From contig NZ_JABWGX010000010.1 in the NCBI RefSeq assembly GCF_021730435.1, positions 62,001-126,000 of the forward strand: a DNA stretch of 64,000 bases, read 5' to 3'. Under the pieces are notes generated by a model, which was not told the origin of the DNA, did no database searches, and saw only the letters and a list, made by a program, of their open reading frames with translations. The translations under genes were made by a program, and so were the position numbers. This stretch comes from Xanthobacter agilis (GTDB taxonomy: Bacteria > Pseudomonadota > Alphaproteobacteria > Rhizobiales > Xanthobacteraceae). Shown piece by piece: positions 24,345 through 33,378 of the stretch; position 1 is the stretch's first letter, and each line of letters begins with the position of its first letter.

Positions 24345-25126
24345 GCGGTTTCCCCTTTTCCCCATTGGGCTTTTCGTTTTTCGAGGAAGGCCGAGACACC
24401 TTCCTTGCCGTCGGCGCTGGCGCGGATGTCGGCGATGCGGCGGGCGGTATCGGCAACCACCGCATCGTCCAGCGGGCGATCCACGGCGCGGATGAGGTCC
24501 TTGGTGGCGGCGAGCGCGGCCGGGCTCGCCGCCTTGAGGGCGGAGAGGTGGCGGGCGATGGCGGCGTCGAGCGCGTCCGCCGGCACCACCTCGTGCACCA
24601 GGCCCAGGGCCTGCGCGGTCGCCGCAGAAAACCGCTCGGCGGTGAGGAAATAGCGGCGGGCCTGCCGCGCCCCCATGGCCCTGACCAGATAGGGGCTGAT
24701 GACCGCCGGGATGAGGCCGATGCGCACCTCGGTCACCGCGAACTCGGCCTCCGGCACCGCCACCACGATGTCGCTGGCGGCGATGAGCCCGGTCGCCCCG
24801 GCAAAGGCGGAGGCGTGCACCCGCGCCAAGGTGGGCTTGGGGCAGAGGTCGATGGTGCGCATGAGGGCGGCGAGCTTCTCCGCGTCCTGGAGATTCTCGG
24901 CGTGGGTGTAGGCGCCCATGCGGCGCATCCAGTTGAGGTCGCCGCCGGCGCAGAAGCTCTTGCCCTCGGCCTTGAGCAGGATGGCCCACACGGCGGGGTC
25001 GGCGATGGCCGCCGCATAGGCGGCGGTGAGTGCGGCGATGAGCGCGTCGTCGAAGGCGTTGCGCACCTCCGGCCGGTTGAGGGTGAGGACGCGGACGCCG
25101 TCTTCGGTGGTGGCGATGAGGCTCAC
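24341..25126 (-). CDS. liuC: Enoyl-CoA hydratase, probably methylglutaconyl-CoA hydratase
   Basis: Crotonase fold, 261 residues. The oxyanion-hole motif is FCAGGDLNWMRRM, followed by AFAGATGLIAASDIVVA and FAVTEVRIGLIPA with the catalytic glutamate. Between the two carboxylase genes and HMG-CoA lyase it should hydrate 3-methylglutaconyl-CoA to HMG-CoA. Specificity is inferred from operon position. Confidence 0.9.
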   Translation of the reverse strand: MSLIATTEDGVRVLTLNRPEVRNAFDDALIAALTAAYAAAIADPAVWAILLKAEGKSFCAGGDLNWMRRMGAYTHAENLQDAEKLAALMRTIDLCPKPTLARVHASAFAGATGLIAASDIVVAVPEAEFAVTEVRIGLIPAVISPYLVRAMGARQARRYFLTAERFSAATAQALGLVHEVVPADALDAAIARHLSALKAASPAALAATKDLIRAVDRPLDDAVVADTARRIADIRASADGKEGVSAFLEKRKAQWGKGETA

Positions 25127-25157
25127 GGGCGCCTCCCGATGGGGTTCGCGGCCGCCA

Positions 25158-26765
25158 TCACATGCGGAACACGCCGAAGCGCGTCTCCTGCTCGGGGGCG
25201 TTGAGGGATGCGGAGAGGGCGAGCGCCAGCACCATGCGGGTGTCGGCCGGGTCGATCACGCCGTCGTCCCACAGGCGGGCCGAGGAGTAATAGGGATGGC
25301 CCTGCCGCTCATATTGGGCGCGGATCGGCGCCTTGAACGCCTCTTCCTCCGCGCCGGTCCATTTGCCGCCGCGGGCCTCGAGCCCGTCGCGCTTCACTTG
25401 GGCGAGCACGCCGGCCGCCTGCTCGCCGCCCATCACCGAGATGCGGGCATTGGGCCACATCCACAGGAAGCGCGGGTCGAAGGCGCGCCCGCACATGCCG
25501 TAATTGCCGGCGCCGAACGAATTGCCGATGACCACGGTGAATTTGGGCACCGCCGCGCACGACACCGCGGTGACGAATTTGGCGCCATCCTTGGCGATGC
25601 CGCCGGATTCATATTTGCGCCCCACCATGAAGCCGGTGATGTTCTGCAGGAACACGAGAGGAATGTTGCGCTGGGCGCACAATTCCACGAAGTGGGCGCC
25701 CTTCAGCGCGCTTTCCGAGAACAGGATGCCGTTGTTGGCGACGATGCCGACCGGATAGCCGAAGATGCGGGCAAATCCGGTGACCAGGGTCGGCCCGTAC
25801 AGCGGCTTGAATTCGTCGAACTCGGAGCCATCGACGACGCGGGCGATGATCTGGCGGACATCGAACGGCTGCTTGGGGTCCGCCGAGACGATGCCGTAAA
25901 TGTCCCGCGCGTCGTAGAGTGGCGGGCGCGGCTCGCGCAGGTCGAGACTGTGGACCTTGGTGTGGTTGAGGTCCGCCACGATGGACCGGGCGATGCCGAG
26001 GGCATGGGCGTCGTTTTCCGCCATGTGGTCGGCGACGCCGGAGGTGCGGGTGTGGACATCCGCGCCGCCCAGCTCCTCGGCCGTCACCACCTCGCCGGTG
26101 GCGGCCTTCACCAAAGGCGGGCCGCCCAGGAAAATGGTGGCCTGATTCTTCACCATGATGGACTGATCCGCCATGGCCGGGACATAGGCCCCGCCCGCCG
26201 TGCACGAGCCCATGACCACCGCGATCTGTGCGATGCCGTCCGCCGACATGTGGGCCTGATTGAAGAAGATGCGGCCGAAATGTTCGCGGTCGGGAAAGAC
26301 CTCGTCCTGGTTCGGCAGATTGGCGCCGCCGGAATCCACCAGATAGATGCAGGGCAAATGGTTTTCCCGCGCGATGGTCTGGGCGCGCAGGTGCTTCTTG
26401 ACGGTCATCGGGTAATAGGTGCCGCCCTTCACCGTGGCGTCGTTGGCGACGATGACGCATTCGCGGCCCGACACGCGGCCGATGCCGGTGATGATGCCCG
26501 CCGCCGGAACCTCGTCGTCATACATGCCGAAGGCCGCGAGCTGGCTGAGCTCCAGAAACGGCGAGCCGGTGTCGAGCAGGGTGCGGATGCGATCGCGCGG
26601 GAGCAGCTTGCCCCGCTTCAGGTGCCGCTCGCGCGCCACCTCGCCGCCGCCTTCGGAGACGTGTTCGACCTTCGCACGGAGGTCGGCGACGGATTGCTCC
26701 AGCGCCTGACTATTGCGGCGGAATGCGTCGGAGCGGCGGTCCACCGCGTCCTCGATGATCGCCAT
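25158..26765 (-). CDS. mccB: Methylcrotonyl-CoA carboxylase, carboxyltransferase beta subunit
   Basis: Transfers carboxyl from biotin to 3-methylcrotonyl-CoA. The 535 residues carry both carboxyltransferase halves: [53 protein letters not shown] and [19 protein letters not shown]. First gene of the operon mccB-liuC-mccA-mvaB; the 31-base gap to liuC is the largest. ATG 26765 was chosen because the family begins near MAIIEDAV. No isovaleryl-CoA dehydrogenase lies upstream in this window. Confidence 0.94.
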   Translation of the reverse strand: MAIIEDAVDRRSDAFRRNSQALEQSVADLRAKVEHVSEGGGEVARERHLKRGKLLPRDRIRTLLDTGSPFLELSQLAAFGMYDDEVPAAGIITGIGRVSGRECVIVANDATVKGGTYYPMTVKKHLRAQTIARENHLPCIYLVDSGGANLPNQDEVFPDREHFGRIFFNQAHMSADGIAQIAVVMGSCTAGGAYVPAMADQSIMVKNQATIFLGGPPLVKAATGEVVTAEELGGADVHTRTSGVADHMAENDAHALGIARSIVADLNHTKVHSLDLREPRPPLYDARDIYGIVSADPKQPFDVRQIIARVVDGSEFDEFKPLYGPTLVTGFARIFGYPVGIVANNGILFSESALKGAHFVELCAQRNIPLVFLQNITGFMVGRKYESGGIAKDGAKFVTAVSCAAVPKFTVVIGNSFGAGNYGMCGRAFDPRFLWMWPNARISVMGGEQAAGVLAQVKRDGLEARGGKWTGAEEEAFKAPIRAQYERQGHPYYSSARLWDDGVIDPADTRMVLALALSASLNAPEQETRFGVFRM

Positions 26766-27095
26766 GAGCGGCCTCGTCCTAAGCGCGCGTGAGCGCGGCC
26801 GGGGGTTCGGGAGGACGGCACGCCGCAACGCCCCTGCGCAGCAGGCGAAAAGCCTCTGCCGGCAAAGACCTGCCGGGGCGGTCGGGCGCGTCCTCCATGC
26901 CGATCGTCGTCGGCTTGGAAACGATCGTACGTTTTTTTCCGAGGCATGCAAGTGGTTTTGGAAGGGGCGTTTCAGCCTTCCGCTGGGGGATGCCCGTCCA
27001 GGGCGTCACCTCCCGGCAGCAGAGTTTCCCTTTGTCTTGCAGCTCATTGCACGGCGCGGCAGCGTTCTCGCCTGAGGCCGCGGCGCAGGGCTGGG
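26766..27095. other. Intergenic, 330 bp, upstream of the leucine operon
   Basis: Holds the presumed promoter of mccB-liuC-mccA-mvaB and lies downstream of the TetR gene. The notable element is the A/T-flanked inverted repeat at 26917-26940. No small gene is supported. Confidence 0.5.
26917..26940. promoter_or_regulatory. Candidate operator upstream of mccB
   Basis: Imperfect inverted repeat: left arm GGAAACGATCGT, right arm ACGTTTTTTTCC, nine of twelve positions symmetrical. It is about 150 bp before mccB. Binding by a TetR-family protein, possibly the adjacent one, is only a guess. Confidence 0.35.
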
Positions 27096-27950
27096 TCAGC
27101 TTCTGGCCCGTGCCGGGGCGGCCCGTGGTCCGCCCGGCGTCTTGTCCTTGGTCGTTCCCTTGGCGGCATCCTTGGCTGGGCCCTTGCGCCCACCCTTCAC
27201 CGGCTTGGCGATGGCCGCATCGTCGACCGGTGCCTCCAGGGGCAACGCGGGAAGGGGCAACGCGGCAATGGGCATCGTGGCAATGGGCATCGTGGCAATG
27301 GGCATCGTGGCAAGGGGGGTCCGAAGGCCATGCGCGGAAGGCGCGGCGCGGGTGTGTCCGGCTCCGGTCACGCCGCCCACCACCAGCCCCGTATAGATAT
27401 CGACGAGGTCATCTTGGGAGAGCCGCCCTTCCGGCCGGTACCACATGCAGATGCCGGTCAGCATGGAGATGATGGCATAGGTGGCCACCTTCGGCTCGTT
27501 CACCTCGAACGCTCCGGCCGCCGCGCCGCGGCGCAGGATGTCTTCCAGCAGGCCTTCGTAGCGGTGCCGCTGGGCGATGATGACGGCGCGGTGCTCGTCC
27601 TCCAGGGACCGGATCTCCATGTTGGCGATGAAGACGTGGGCCATGCGCGTCATGTGATAGCGCAGATGGAAGGCGGTGAAGGCCTTCAGCCGGGCGAGGG
27701 GATCGGTGACGCCGTCGAGATCCGCCTCGGCCTTGGCGATCAGGTCCTCCATATGCTCGCGCACGATGTCGAACAGGAGGTTCTGCTTGTTCTCGAAATA
27801 TTTGTAGAGCGAGCCGGATTGCAGGCCCACCTCCGCCGCGAGCTGGCGCAGGCTCATGGCCTCGTAGCCATGCTTGTAGATGAGGTGCACCCCGGCCTGG
27901 CGGATCGCCTCGGCGGTGCGGGTGCCATTGGAACCGATGGTGCGCGCCAT
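27096..27950 (-). CDS. TetR-family regulator with a repeat-bearing C-terminal tail
   Basis: DNA-binding repressor. The helix-turn-helix (about 10-55) reads MSLRQLAAEVGLQSGSLYKYF, and the ligand domain (about 60-195) resembles regulators of fatty-acid and CoA-ester genes. An unusual tail (about 200-284) is rich in Ala, Pro and Lys; it has three copies of a five-residue unit (ATMPI) and a lysine-rich end. It diverges from the livG operon across 318 bp and probably controls that operon. ATG 27950 fits the family N-terminus. The ligand is unknown; an aromatic- or fatty-acyl-CoA is plausible from the two ligases opposite. Confidence 0.85.
   Translation of the reverse strand: MARTIGSNGTRTAEAIRQAGVHLIYKHGYEAMSLRQLAAEVGLQSGSLYKYFENKQNLLFDIVREHMEDLIAKAEADLDGVTDPLARLKAFTAFHLRYHMTRMAHVFIANMEIRSLEDEHRAVIIAQRHRYEGLLEDILRRGAAAGAFEVNEPKVATYAIISMLTGICMWYRPEGRLSQDDLVDIYTGLVVGGVTGAGHTRAAPSAHGLRTPLATMPIATMPIATMPIAALPLPALPLEAPVDDAAIAKPVKGGRKGPAKDAAKGTTKDKTPGGPRAAPARARS
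27266..27310. repeat. Three perfect 15-bp tandem repeats inside the TetR gene
   Basis: CAATGGGCATCGTGG occurs three times head to tail (27266-27280, 27281-27295, 27296-27310). Being a multiple of three, it adds ATMPI units without breaking the frame. Shorter GGGGCAACGCGG repeats adjoin it on the left. Confidence 0.9.
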
Positions 27951-28268
27951 GGCCTTCAAGACGTTGAACGGCCGGGGTGCCCCGGCCCGGAAAAGCGAAT
28001 CACGCGGCGGCGTGAGCCCCGCTCCGATCAAGGCCGCTAAACTGAGCGGACCATCGCAGCGATGCAAGTTCATCCTGCGACATGAAATGGCGCTTGACCA
28101 GAATAAAAAAGAACGCTTGATTGTTTCCACTAAGCCTGACGCAACGATCGGGCACATGCGCCGAGCCAGCCGCCAAGCCGAACGCCAAGAGCGGACAGCC
28201 AAGCGGGGCGCACACAACGGGGGAGGGGGCAAAAGCCCGATTCTCCCGCCACATAGGGAGGACCGAGC
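27951..28268. other. Divergent promoter region, 318 bp
   Basis: Separates the TetR gene from the livG operon. It contains two CGCTTGA copies 21 bp apart (about 28091 and 28112) around an A-rich stretch, possible promoter or operator elements. AGGGAGG at about 28255 is the livG ribosome site. No coding frame is supported. Confidence 0.45.
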
Positions 28269-29120
28269 TTGAGCACCACATCGGTGGTTCCGCAAGCGGT
28301 TGCGGACGTGCGCGCGCTTCTGAGCGTCGAGAATATCTCCTTGCGCTTCGGCGGCCTCAAGGCCCTGACCGACGTGAGCTTCCATGTGGGGCGCGGGGAG
28401 CTGTTCTCCATCATCGGTCCCAACGGGGCCGGCAAGACCTCCATGCTGAACTGCATCTCCGGTCGCTACACCCCGAGCGACGGCCGGGTGGTGTTCGACG
28501 GCGCGGACGTCACCCGCCTGAAGCCGAACCGGCGCGCCGCCATCGGCATCGGCCGCACCTTCCAGAATCTTGCTCTGTTCAGCCACATGAGCGTGCTCGA
28601 CAACATCATGGTGGGTCGCCACCATCTGTTGAAGAACAACCTCTTCTCCGGCGCGCTCTACTGGTTCGGCGGCGCGCAGAAGGAAGAACTGGAGCACCGG
28701 CGCAAGGTGGAGGAGGTGATCGACTTCCTCGACATCCAGCATGTGCGCAAGGCCACCGCCGGCACCTTGTCCTACGGCCTGCGCAAGCGGGTGGAGCTGG
28801 CCCGCGCGGTGGCGCTGGAACCCAAGCTCATTCTGCTCGACGAGCCCATGGCGGGCATGAACCTCGAGGAGAAGGAGGACATGGCCCGCTACATCGTCGA
28901 TCTGAACGAAGAGTGGGGCATGACCATCATCATGATCGAGCACGACATGGGGGTGGTGATGGACATCTCGCACCGCGTGATGGTGCTCGATTTCGGCAAG
29001 AAGCTGGTGGAGGGCGAACCCGCCGCCGTGCTCGCCGACCCCCATGTGCGCAAGGCCTATCTCGGCGAGGAAGATCCTCTGCTGGAAGACGAGCCGACCC
29101 CCGCCGCCCTGTCCGCGTGA
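28269..29120 (+). CDS. livG: Liv-type ABC transporter ATPase (LivG)
   Basis: Cytoplasmic ATPase of a branched-chain-amino-acid-type importer, 283 residues. Walker A GPNGAGKTSML, Q-loop GRTFQNLALF, signature LSYGLRKRVELARAV (an altered LSGGQ) and Walker B KLILLDEPMAGMN are present. The start is TTG 28269, seven bases after a strong AGGGAGG; no ATG fits. Substrate is probably a carboxylic acid rather than an amino acid, given the CoA ligases in the same operon. Confidence 0.88.
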   Translation: MSTTSVVPQAVADVRALLSVENISLRFGGLKALTDVSFHVGRGELFSIIGPNGAGKTSMLNCISGRYTPSDGRVVFDGADVTRLKPNRRAAIGIGRTFQNLALFSHMSVLDNIMVGRHHLLKNNLFSGALYWFGGAQKEELEHRRKVEEVIDFLDIQHVRKATAGTLSYGLRKRVELARAVALEPKLILLDEPMAGMNLEEKEDMARYIVDLNEEWGMTIIMIEHDMGVVMDISHRVMVLDFGKKLVEGEPAAVLADPHVRKAYLGEEDPLLEDEPTPAALSA

Positions 29121-29128
29121 GAGATGCC

Positions 29129-31132
29129 ATGACCACGGCCATGACCCCCGCCATGACTCGCTCCATGACTCGCTCCATGACTCGCTCCACCGGCGATCGC
29201 GTCCACGATTGGCCGGACGTGACCCAGCACGACACGTTTCCAAAGCTCCTGGCGCGCAACGCCGCCAAGCATCCCGACGACATCTGGCTGCGGGAAAAGG
29301 ATCTCGGGATCTGGATCTCCTACACCTGGAAGGACGTGGCCGACCGGGTGGAGGCGATCACCCTCGGCCTTGAAAGCCTGGGCGTCCGGCGGGGCGACGT
29401 GGTCGCCCTCCTGGGCGACAACCGTCCCGAATGGCTCATGGGCGAGATCGCGGCCCACGCGCTCGGCGGCATGAGCCTCGGCGTCTACCGTGACGCGCTG
29501 GCGGACGAAGTGGCCTATCTCGTCACCTATGCGGACGTGGCGGTGGTGTTCGCCGAGGACGAGGAGCAGGTGGACAAGCTGTTGTCGCTGGACGACAAGA
29601 TTCCCACCGTCCGCCACATCGTCTATTCGGACCCGCGCGGCATCCGCAAATATGACGACCCGCGCCTCATCGGCCTGAAGGCCCTGGAGGAGCGCGGCCG
29701 CGCCGTCGCCGCCAAGGACCCCAACCGCTACGCCCGGTTCGTCAGCCTCGGGCAGGGGGCGGACGTGGCGATCTTGTGCACCACGTCGGGCACCACCTCC
29801 CATCCCAAGCTCGCCATGCTCACAGCCGGCGCGGTGCTGAAGCATTGCCGCGCCTATCTCGACATGGACCCGCGCGGGCCCGCGGACGAATACGTCAGCG
29901 TGCTGCAGATGCCGTGGATCATGGAGCAGATCTACGCCTTCGGTCAGGCCCTCATTTCCCGCATGAAGGTGAACTTCGTGGAGGAGCCGGAGACGCTGAT
30001 GGCCGACATGCGGGAGATCGGCCCCTCGTTCGTGCTGTTTGCCCCGCGGGTGTGGGAGCAGATCGCCGCCGACGTGCGCTCGCGCATGATGGATTCCTCG
30101 GCGCTGAAACGGGCCATGTTCGAGCTTGGGATGAAGCTGGGGCTGAAGGCGCTGGACCAGGGCAAGCGCTCGGCGCTGGCGGATTTCATCTTGTTCCGCG
30201 CCCTGCGCGACCGGCTCGGCTTCACGCACCTCAAGTCGGCGGCGACCGGAGGCGCGGCGCTGGGCCCCGACACCTTCCGGTTCTTCCTGGCCCTCGGCGT
30301 GCCCATGCGCCAGCTCTACGGCCAGACGGAACTGCTCGGCGCCTATACGCTGCACAAGGCCGGAGACGTGGATTTCGACACGGTCGGCGTGCCGTTCGAC
30401 GGGGTGGAGATCCGCATCGACGATCCCGATCCCAACGGCCTGGGCGAGGTGGTGACGCGCCACGCCAATTGCTTCACCGGCTATTTCCGCAACGATGACG
30501 AGACGCGGAAGTCGTTCGCGGAAGCCGGCTGGATGCGCACTGGCGACGCCGGCTATTTCAACGATAAAGGCCATCTCGTGGTCATCGACCGCGTGCGCGA
30601 CATGGCCAAGACCGCCCATGGAGATCGTTTCTCGCCGCAATACATCGAAAACAAGCTGAAGTTCTCGCCCTATGTGGCGGAAGCGGTGGTGCTGGGCGAT
30701 GGGCGGGAGGGTCTTGCCGCGCTCCTCTGCATCCGCTTCTCCATCGTCTCCAAATGGGCGGAGAAGAACCGCATTGCCTTCACCACCTACACCGACCTGT
30801 CGGCCAAGCCCGAGGTCATCGCGCTGCTGCGACGCGAGGTGGAGGAGGTGAACAAGACCCTGGCGGAAAAGCAGCGCATCGGCCGCTTCCTGTTGCTTTA
30901 CAAGGAACTGGACGCCGACGACGGCGAGCTGACGCGCACCCGCAAGGTGCGCCGCGGCGTCGTCAACGAGCGCTACGGCACGATCATCGATGCCATGTAT
31001 GCCGGCGACGCGGTGATCGACGTGGACACCACCATCACCTTCCAGGACGGCTCCAAGCAGCGGGTGCGGACCACGCTCGACGTGATCGACCTCGGCGCGC
31101 CCGCGCCCGGCGGATCGCGGAGGGCGGCATGA
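29129..31132 (+). CDS. AMP-forming acyl-CoA synthetase (long-chain, FAA1/FadD15 type)
   Basis: Activates a carboxylic acid to its CoA thioester with ATP. The 667-residue protein has the adenylate-forming motifs CTTSGTTSHPKLAML (variant P-loop; the glycine after GTT is serine), LYGQTELLGAY, TGDAGYFNDKGHLVVIDR and the C-terminal lysine region ELTRTRKVRRG. The N-terminus holds five in-frame ATGs (29129, 29141, 29153, 29165, 29177), the last three from a 12-bp triplication; the family sequence begins only after them. It is eight bases after livG. The substrate could be a fatty or aromatic acid. Confidence 0.88.
   Translation: MTTAMTPAMTRSMTRSMTRSTGDRVHDWPDVTQHDTFPKLLARNAAKHPDDIWLREKDLGIWISYTWKDVADRVEAITLGLESLGVRRGDVVALLGDNRPEWLMGEIAAHALGGMSLGVYRDALADEVAYLVTYADVAVVFAEDEEQVDKLLSLDDKIPTVRHIVYSDPRGIRKYDDPRLIGLKALEERGRAVAAKDPNRYARFVSLGQGADVAILCTTSGTTSHPKLAMLTAGAVLKHCRAYLDMDPRGPADEYVSVLQMPWIMEQIYAFGQALISRMKVNFVEEPETLMADMREIGPSFVLFAPRVWEQIAADVRSRMMDSSALKRAMFELGMKLGLKALDQGKRSALADFILFRALRDRLGFTHLKSAATGGAALGPDTFRFFLALGVPMRQLYGQTELLGAYTLHKAGDVDFDTVGVPFDGVEIRIDDPDPNGLGEVVTRHANCFTGYFRNDDETRKSFAEAGWMRTGDAGYFNDKGHLVVIDRVRDMAKTAHGDRFSPQYIENKLKFSPYVAEAVVLGDGREGLAALLCIRFSIVSKWAEKNRIAFTTYTDLSAKPEVIALLRREVEEVNKTLAEKQRIGRFLLLYKELDADDGELTRTRKVRRGVVNERYGTIIDAMYAGDAVIDVDTTITFQDGSKQRVRTTLDVIDLGAPAPGGSRRAA
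29153..29188. repeat. Three perfect 12-bp tandem repeats at the ligase start
   Basis: ATGACTCGCTCC three times in a row, in frame, each contributing MTRS and a potential start codon. Two further in-frame ATGs lie just upstream. Confidence 0.92.
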
Positions 31133-31161
31133 TCCGCGGTGCCATCCACCCGCACGTTGAT

Positions 31162-31332
31162 GCCCCCTCTCCCGCCTGCGGGGGAGGGATAGGGAGGGGG
31201 AAAGTGCCCTTCTTGAGGGGGCAAGTGCCCTTCTTGAGGGGGCAAGTGCCCCTCCCCGACAGTCCCGCAGCCGACGCCCCACCGCGCCGCTCCCGCCCCC
31301 TCCCAACCCTCCCCCGCCTGCGGGAGAGGGCG
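31162..31332. repeat. Inverted-repeat cassette inside the liv operon
   Basis: Two C-rich palindromes, 31162-31200 and 31296-31332, are near-exact inverted copies; each contains CCGCCTGCGG and folds as a hairpin. Between them AAGTGCCCTTCTTGAGGGGG plus C (21 bp) occurs twice perfectly (31202-31222, 31223-31243) and once partially. The cassette fills most of the 217-bp ligase-livH gap and has no coding frame of its own. It resembles REP/BIME-type palindromic repeats. Confidence 0.75.
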
Positions 31333-31349
31333 ATCGCGGAAATATTCTG

Positions 31350-32243
31350 ATGCAATCCCAGCTTCTGCTTCAGCTCATCATCAACGGGCTCATCATCGGC
31401 ACGCTGTACGGCGTGGTGGGCATGTGCTTCGTGCTCATCTACAAGGCGTCGCAGGTGGTGAACTTCGCCCAGGGCGAATTTCTGCTCATCGGCGCCTGGG
31501 TCTGCTGGTGGCTGCTCACCGCCTGGAACATCCCCTTCTTCTGGGGCTTCCTCATCGCCGTCGTTTTCATGATGGCCTTCGGCATGGCGGTGCAGATGGT
31601 CATTCTGCGCCCGCTCATCGGCGAGCCGATCATCTCGGTCATCATGGTGACCATCGGCATGTCCATCTTCTTCCAGGCGCTGATGAAGTGGATGTTCGGC
31701 ACCTTCGCCCAGCCGTTCCCGCCGATCTTCCCGGTGGACAAGGTGAATGTCCTGGGCCTCCAGGTGCAGACGGCCTATCTCATGTCCACCGGCGTCAGCC
31801 TCGCCATCATGGCCGGTTTTGCCTGGTTCTTTAAGTATTCAAAGATGGGCCTCGCCATGCGAGCCACCGCCTTTTCCCAACAGGTGGCGCAATCGCTCGG
31901 CATCTCGGTGCGGCAGGTGTTCGCCCTGTCCTGGGGCATTTCGGCGGCGGTGTCGGCGGTGGCGGGTGTCGTGGTGGGCATGGTGAACGGCGTGTCGTCG
32001 GCGCTGTCCTACTTCGGCATCAAGGTGTTTCCGGCGGTCATTCTCGGCGGCCTCGACAGCATCTTCGGCGCGGTGGTGGGCGGGCTCATCGTCGGCCTGC
32101 TCGAAAATCTCGGCCAATACGTGGACAGCCAGTACCTCAAATGGGGCAATCTCTACGAGATCATCCCCTTCTATGTCCTCATCATCATTCTCATGATCAA
32201 GCCTTACGGCCTGTTCGGCACCCGCGACATCGAGAGGGTTTGA
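31350..32243 (+). CDS. livH: Liv-type ABC permease (LivH)
   Basis: Inner-membrane channel subunit, 297 residues and about eight helices. VVNFAQGEFLLIGAW near the N-terminus and GLDSIFGAVVGGLIVGLLEN near the C-terminus are LivH hallmarks. The separation from the ligase gene by the repeat cassette suggests extra transcription or processing there. Four bases separate it from livM. Confidence 0.92.
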   Translation: MQSQLLLQLIINGLIIGTLYGVVGMCFVLIYKASQVVNFAQGEFLLIGAWVCWWLLTAWNIPFFWGFLIAVVFMMAFGMAVQMVILRPLIGEPIISVIMVTIGMSIFFQALMKWMFGTFAQPFPPIFPVDKVNVLGLQVQTAYLMSTGVSLAIMAGFAWFFKYSKMGLAMRATAFSQQVAQSLGISVRQVFALSWGISAAVSAVAGVVVGMVNGVSSALSYFGIKVFPAVILGGLDSIFGAVVGGLIVGLLENLGQYVDSQYLKWGNLYEIIPFYVLIIILMIKPYGLFGTRDIERV

Positions 32244-32247
32244 TCCC

Positions 32248-33318
32248 ATGGCCATGAACACCATGCGCCCGTGCGGCGATTACCGCACCAGTTACAAGGC
32301 CGATCAGACCATCTTCCAGACCCGCTTAACCATGCTCATCTGCGTGGCGGCGGTGGTGGCCCTGTGCTTCGCGCCCTTCTTCTTCTCTCGCTATGTGCTG
32401 AGCCTGTTCATCCAGATCGGATACCTCGGCATCGCCGCTCTGGGGCTCAACATATTGGTGGGGTTCTCGGGGCAGATCTCCATCGGTCACGCGGTGTTCT
32501 TCGGCTTCGGTGGGTTTGCCTCCGCGTATCTCGCGGACAAGGGCGTTCCGGTGCCCATCGCCATCGTGCTGGCGGGGCTGTGGACCACGGTGGTGGGTCT
32601 CATCTTCGGCCTGCCGGCGGCGCGGGTGAAGGGGCTCTACCTCGCCATCGCCACCCTCGCCGCCCAGTTCATCCTGCAGGACTTCTTCGTGCGCGCCGAA
32701 TGGTTCACCGGCGGCACCCATGGCGCTCTTGCCGCGCCCTTCACTTTGTTCGGCTACGACCTGTCGGGGGACGACAAGTATTTCTATGTGGTGCTGTTCT
32801 TCGTGGTGGTGATGTATCTCGGTGCGACCAACCTGATGCGGTCCCGCGACGGGCGCGCCCTGATCGCGGTGCGCGACCATTATCTGTCGGCCGAAATGAT
32901 GGGCGTGAACCTCGCCAAGTATCGCACCATGGCGTTCGGCATCTCGTCCTTCTACGCCGGCATCGGCGGCGCGCTTTACGCCCACTACGTGGGGTTCATG
33001 TCGGTGGAGGGGTTGGATATTCTCTTTTCGATCCAGTTCCTCGGCATGATCATCATCGGCGGGCTCGGCTCCATCATGGGCTCGCTCATGGGCACCGTCT
33101 TCATGGTGCTGCTGCCGGAGGCGACCGGCTGGCTCGCCTCGGCCCTGTCCGGCTCGATCATCGATCAGGCGCTGCATCTGAAGAGCGGCATCACTTACAT
33201 GCGCGAGATGCTGATCGGCGCCGCCATCATCATGTTCCTGATCTTCGAGCCCGACGGGCTCGCCCACCGCTGGCGCCAGATCAAGACCTATTGGAAGCTC
33301 TACCCCTTCTCGTTCTGA
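32248..33318 (+). CDS. livM: Liv-type ABC permease (LivM)
   Basis: Second channel subunit, 356 residues, with about ten helices after a soluble 25-residue start. ILVGFSGQISIGHAVFFGFG, PAARVKGLYLAIATLAAQFI and the coupling region REMLIGAAIIMFLIFEPDGL are typical. ATG 32248 lies four bases after the livH stop. Confidence 0.92.
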   Translation: MAMNTMRPCGDYRTSYKADQTIFQTRLTMLICVAAVVALCFAPFFFSRYVLSLFIQIGYLGIAALGLNILVGFSGQISIGHAVFFGFGGFASAYLADKGVPVPIAIVLAGLWTTVVGLIFGLPAARVKGLYLAIATLAAQFILQDFFVRAEWFTGGTHGALAAPFTLFGYDLSGDDKYFYVVLFFVVVMYLGATNLMRSRDGRALIAVRDHYLSAEMMGVNLAKYRTMAFGISSFYAGIGGALYAHYVGFMSVEGLDILFSIQFLGMIIIGGLGSIMGSLMGTVFMVLLPEATGWLASALSGSIIDQALHLKSGITYMREMLIGAAIIMFLIFEPDGLAHRWRQIKTYWKLYPFSF

Positions 33319-33378
33319 TTTTTCCAAAGACAAGACGGCAGCAACCGCCGCTGACGAGGAAACGCCAAGGAGACAAAG

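Noticed and set aside
27266-31243. Tandem repeats near 27.3 and 31.2 kb as a CRISPR array
   Set aside because: Repeats are 15-21 bp, adjoin without spacers, and no cas genes are present.
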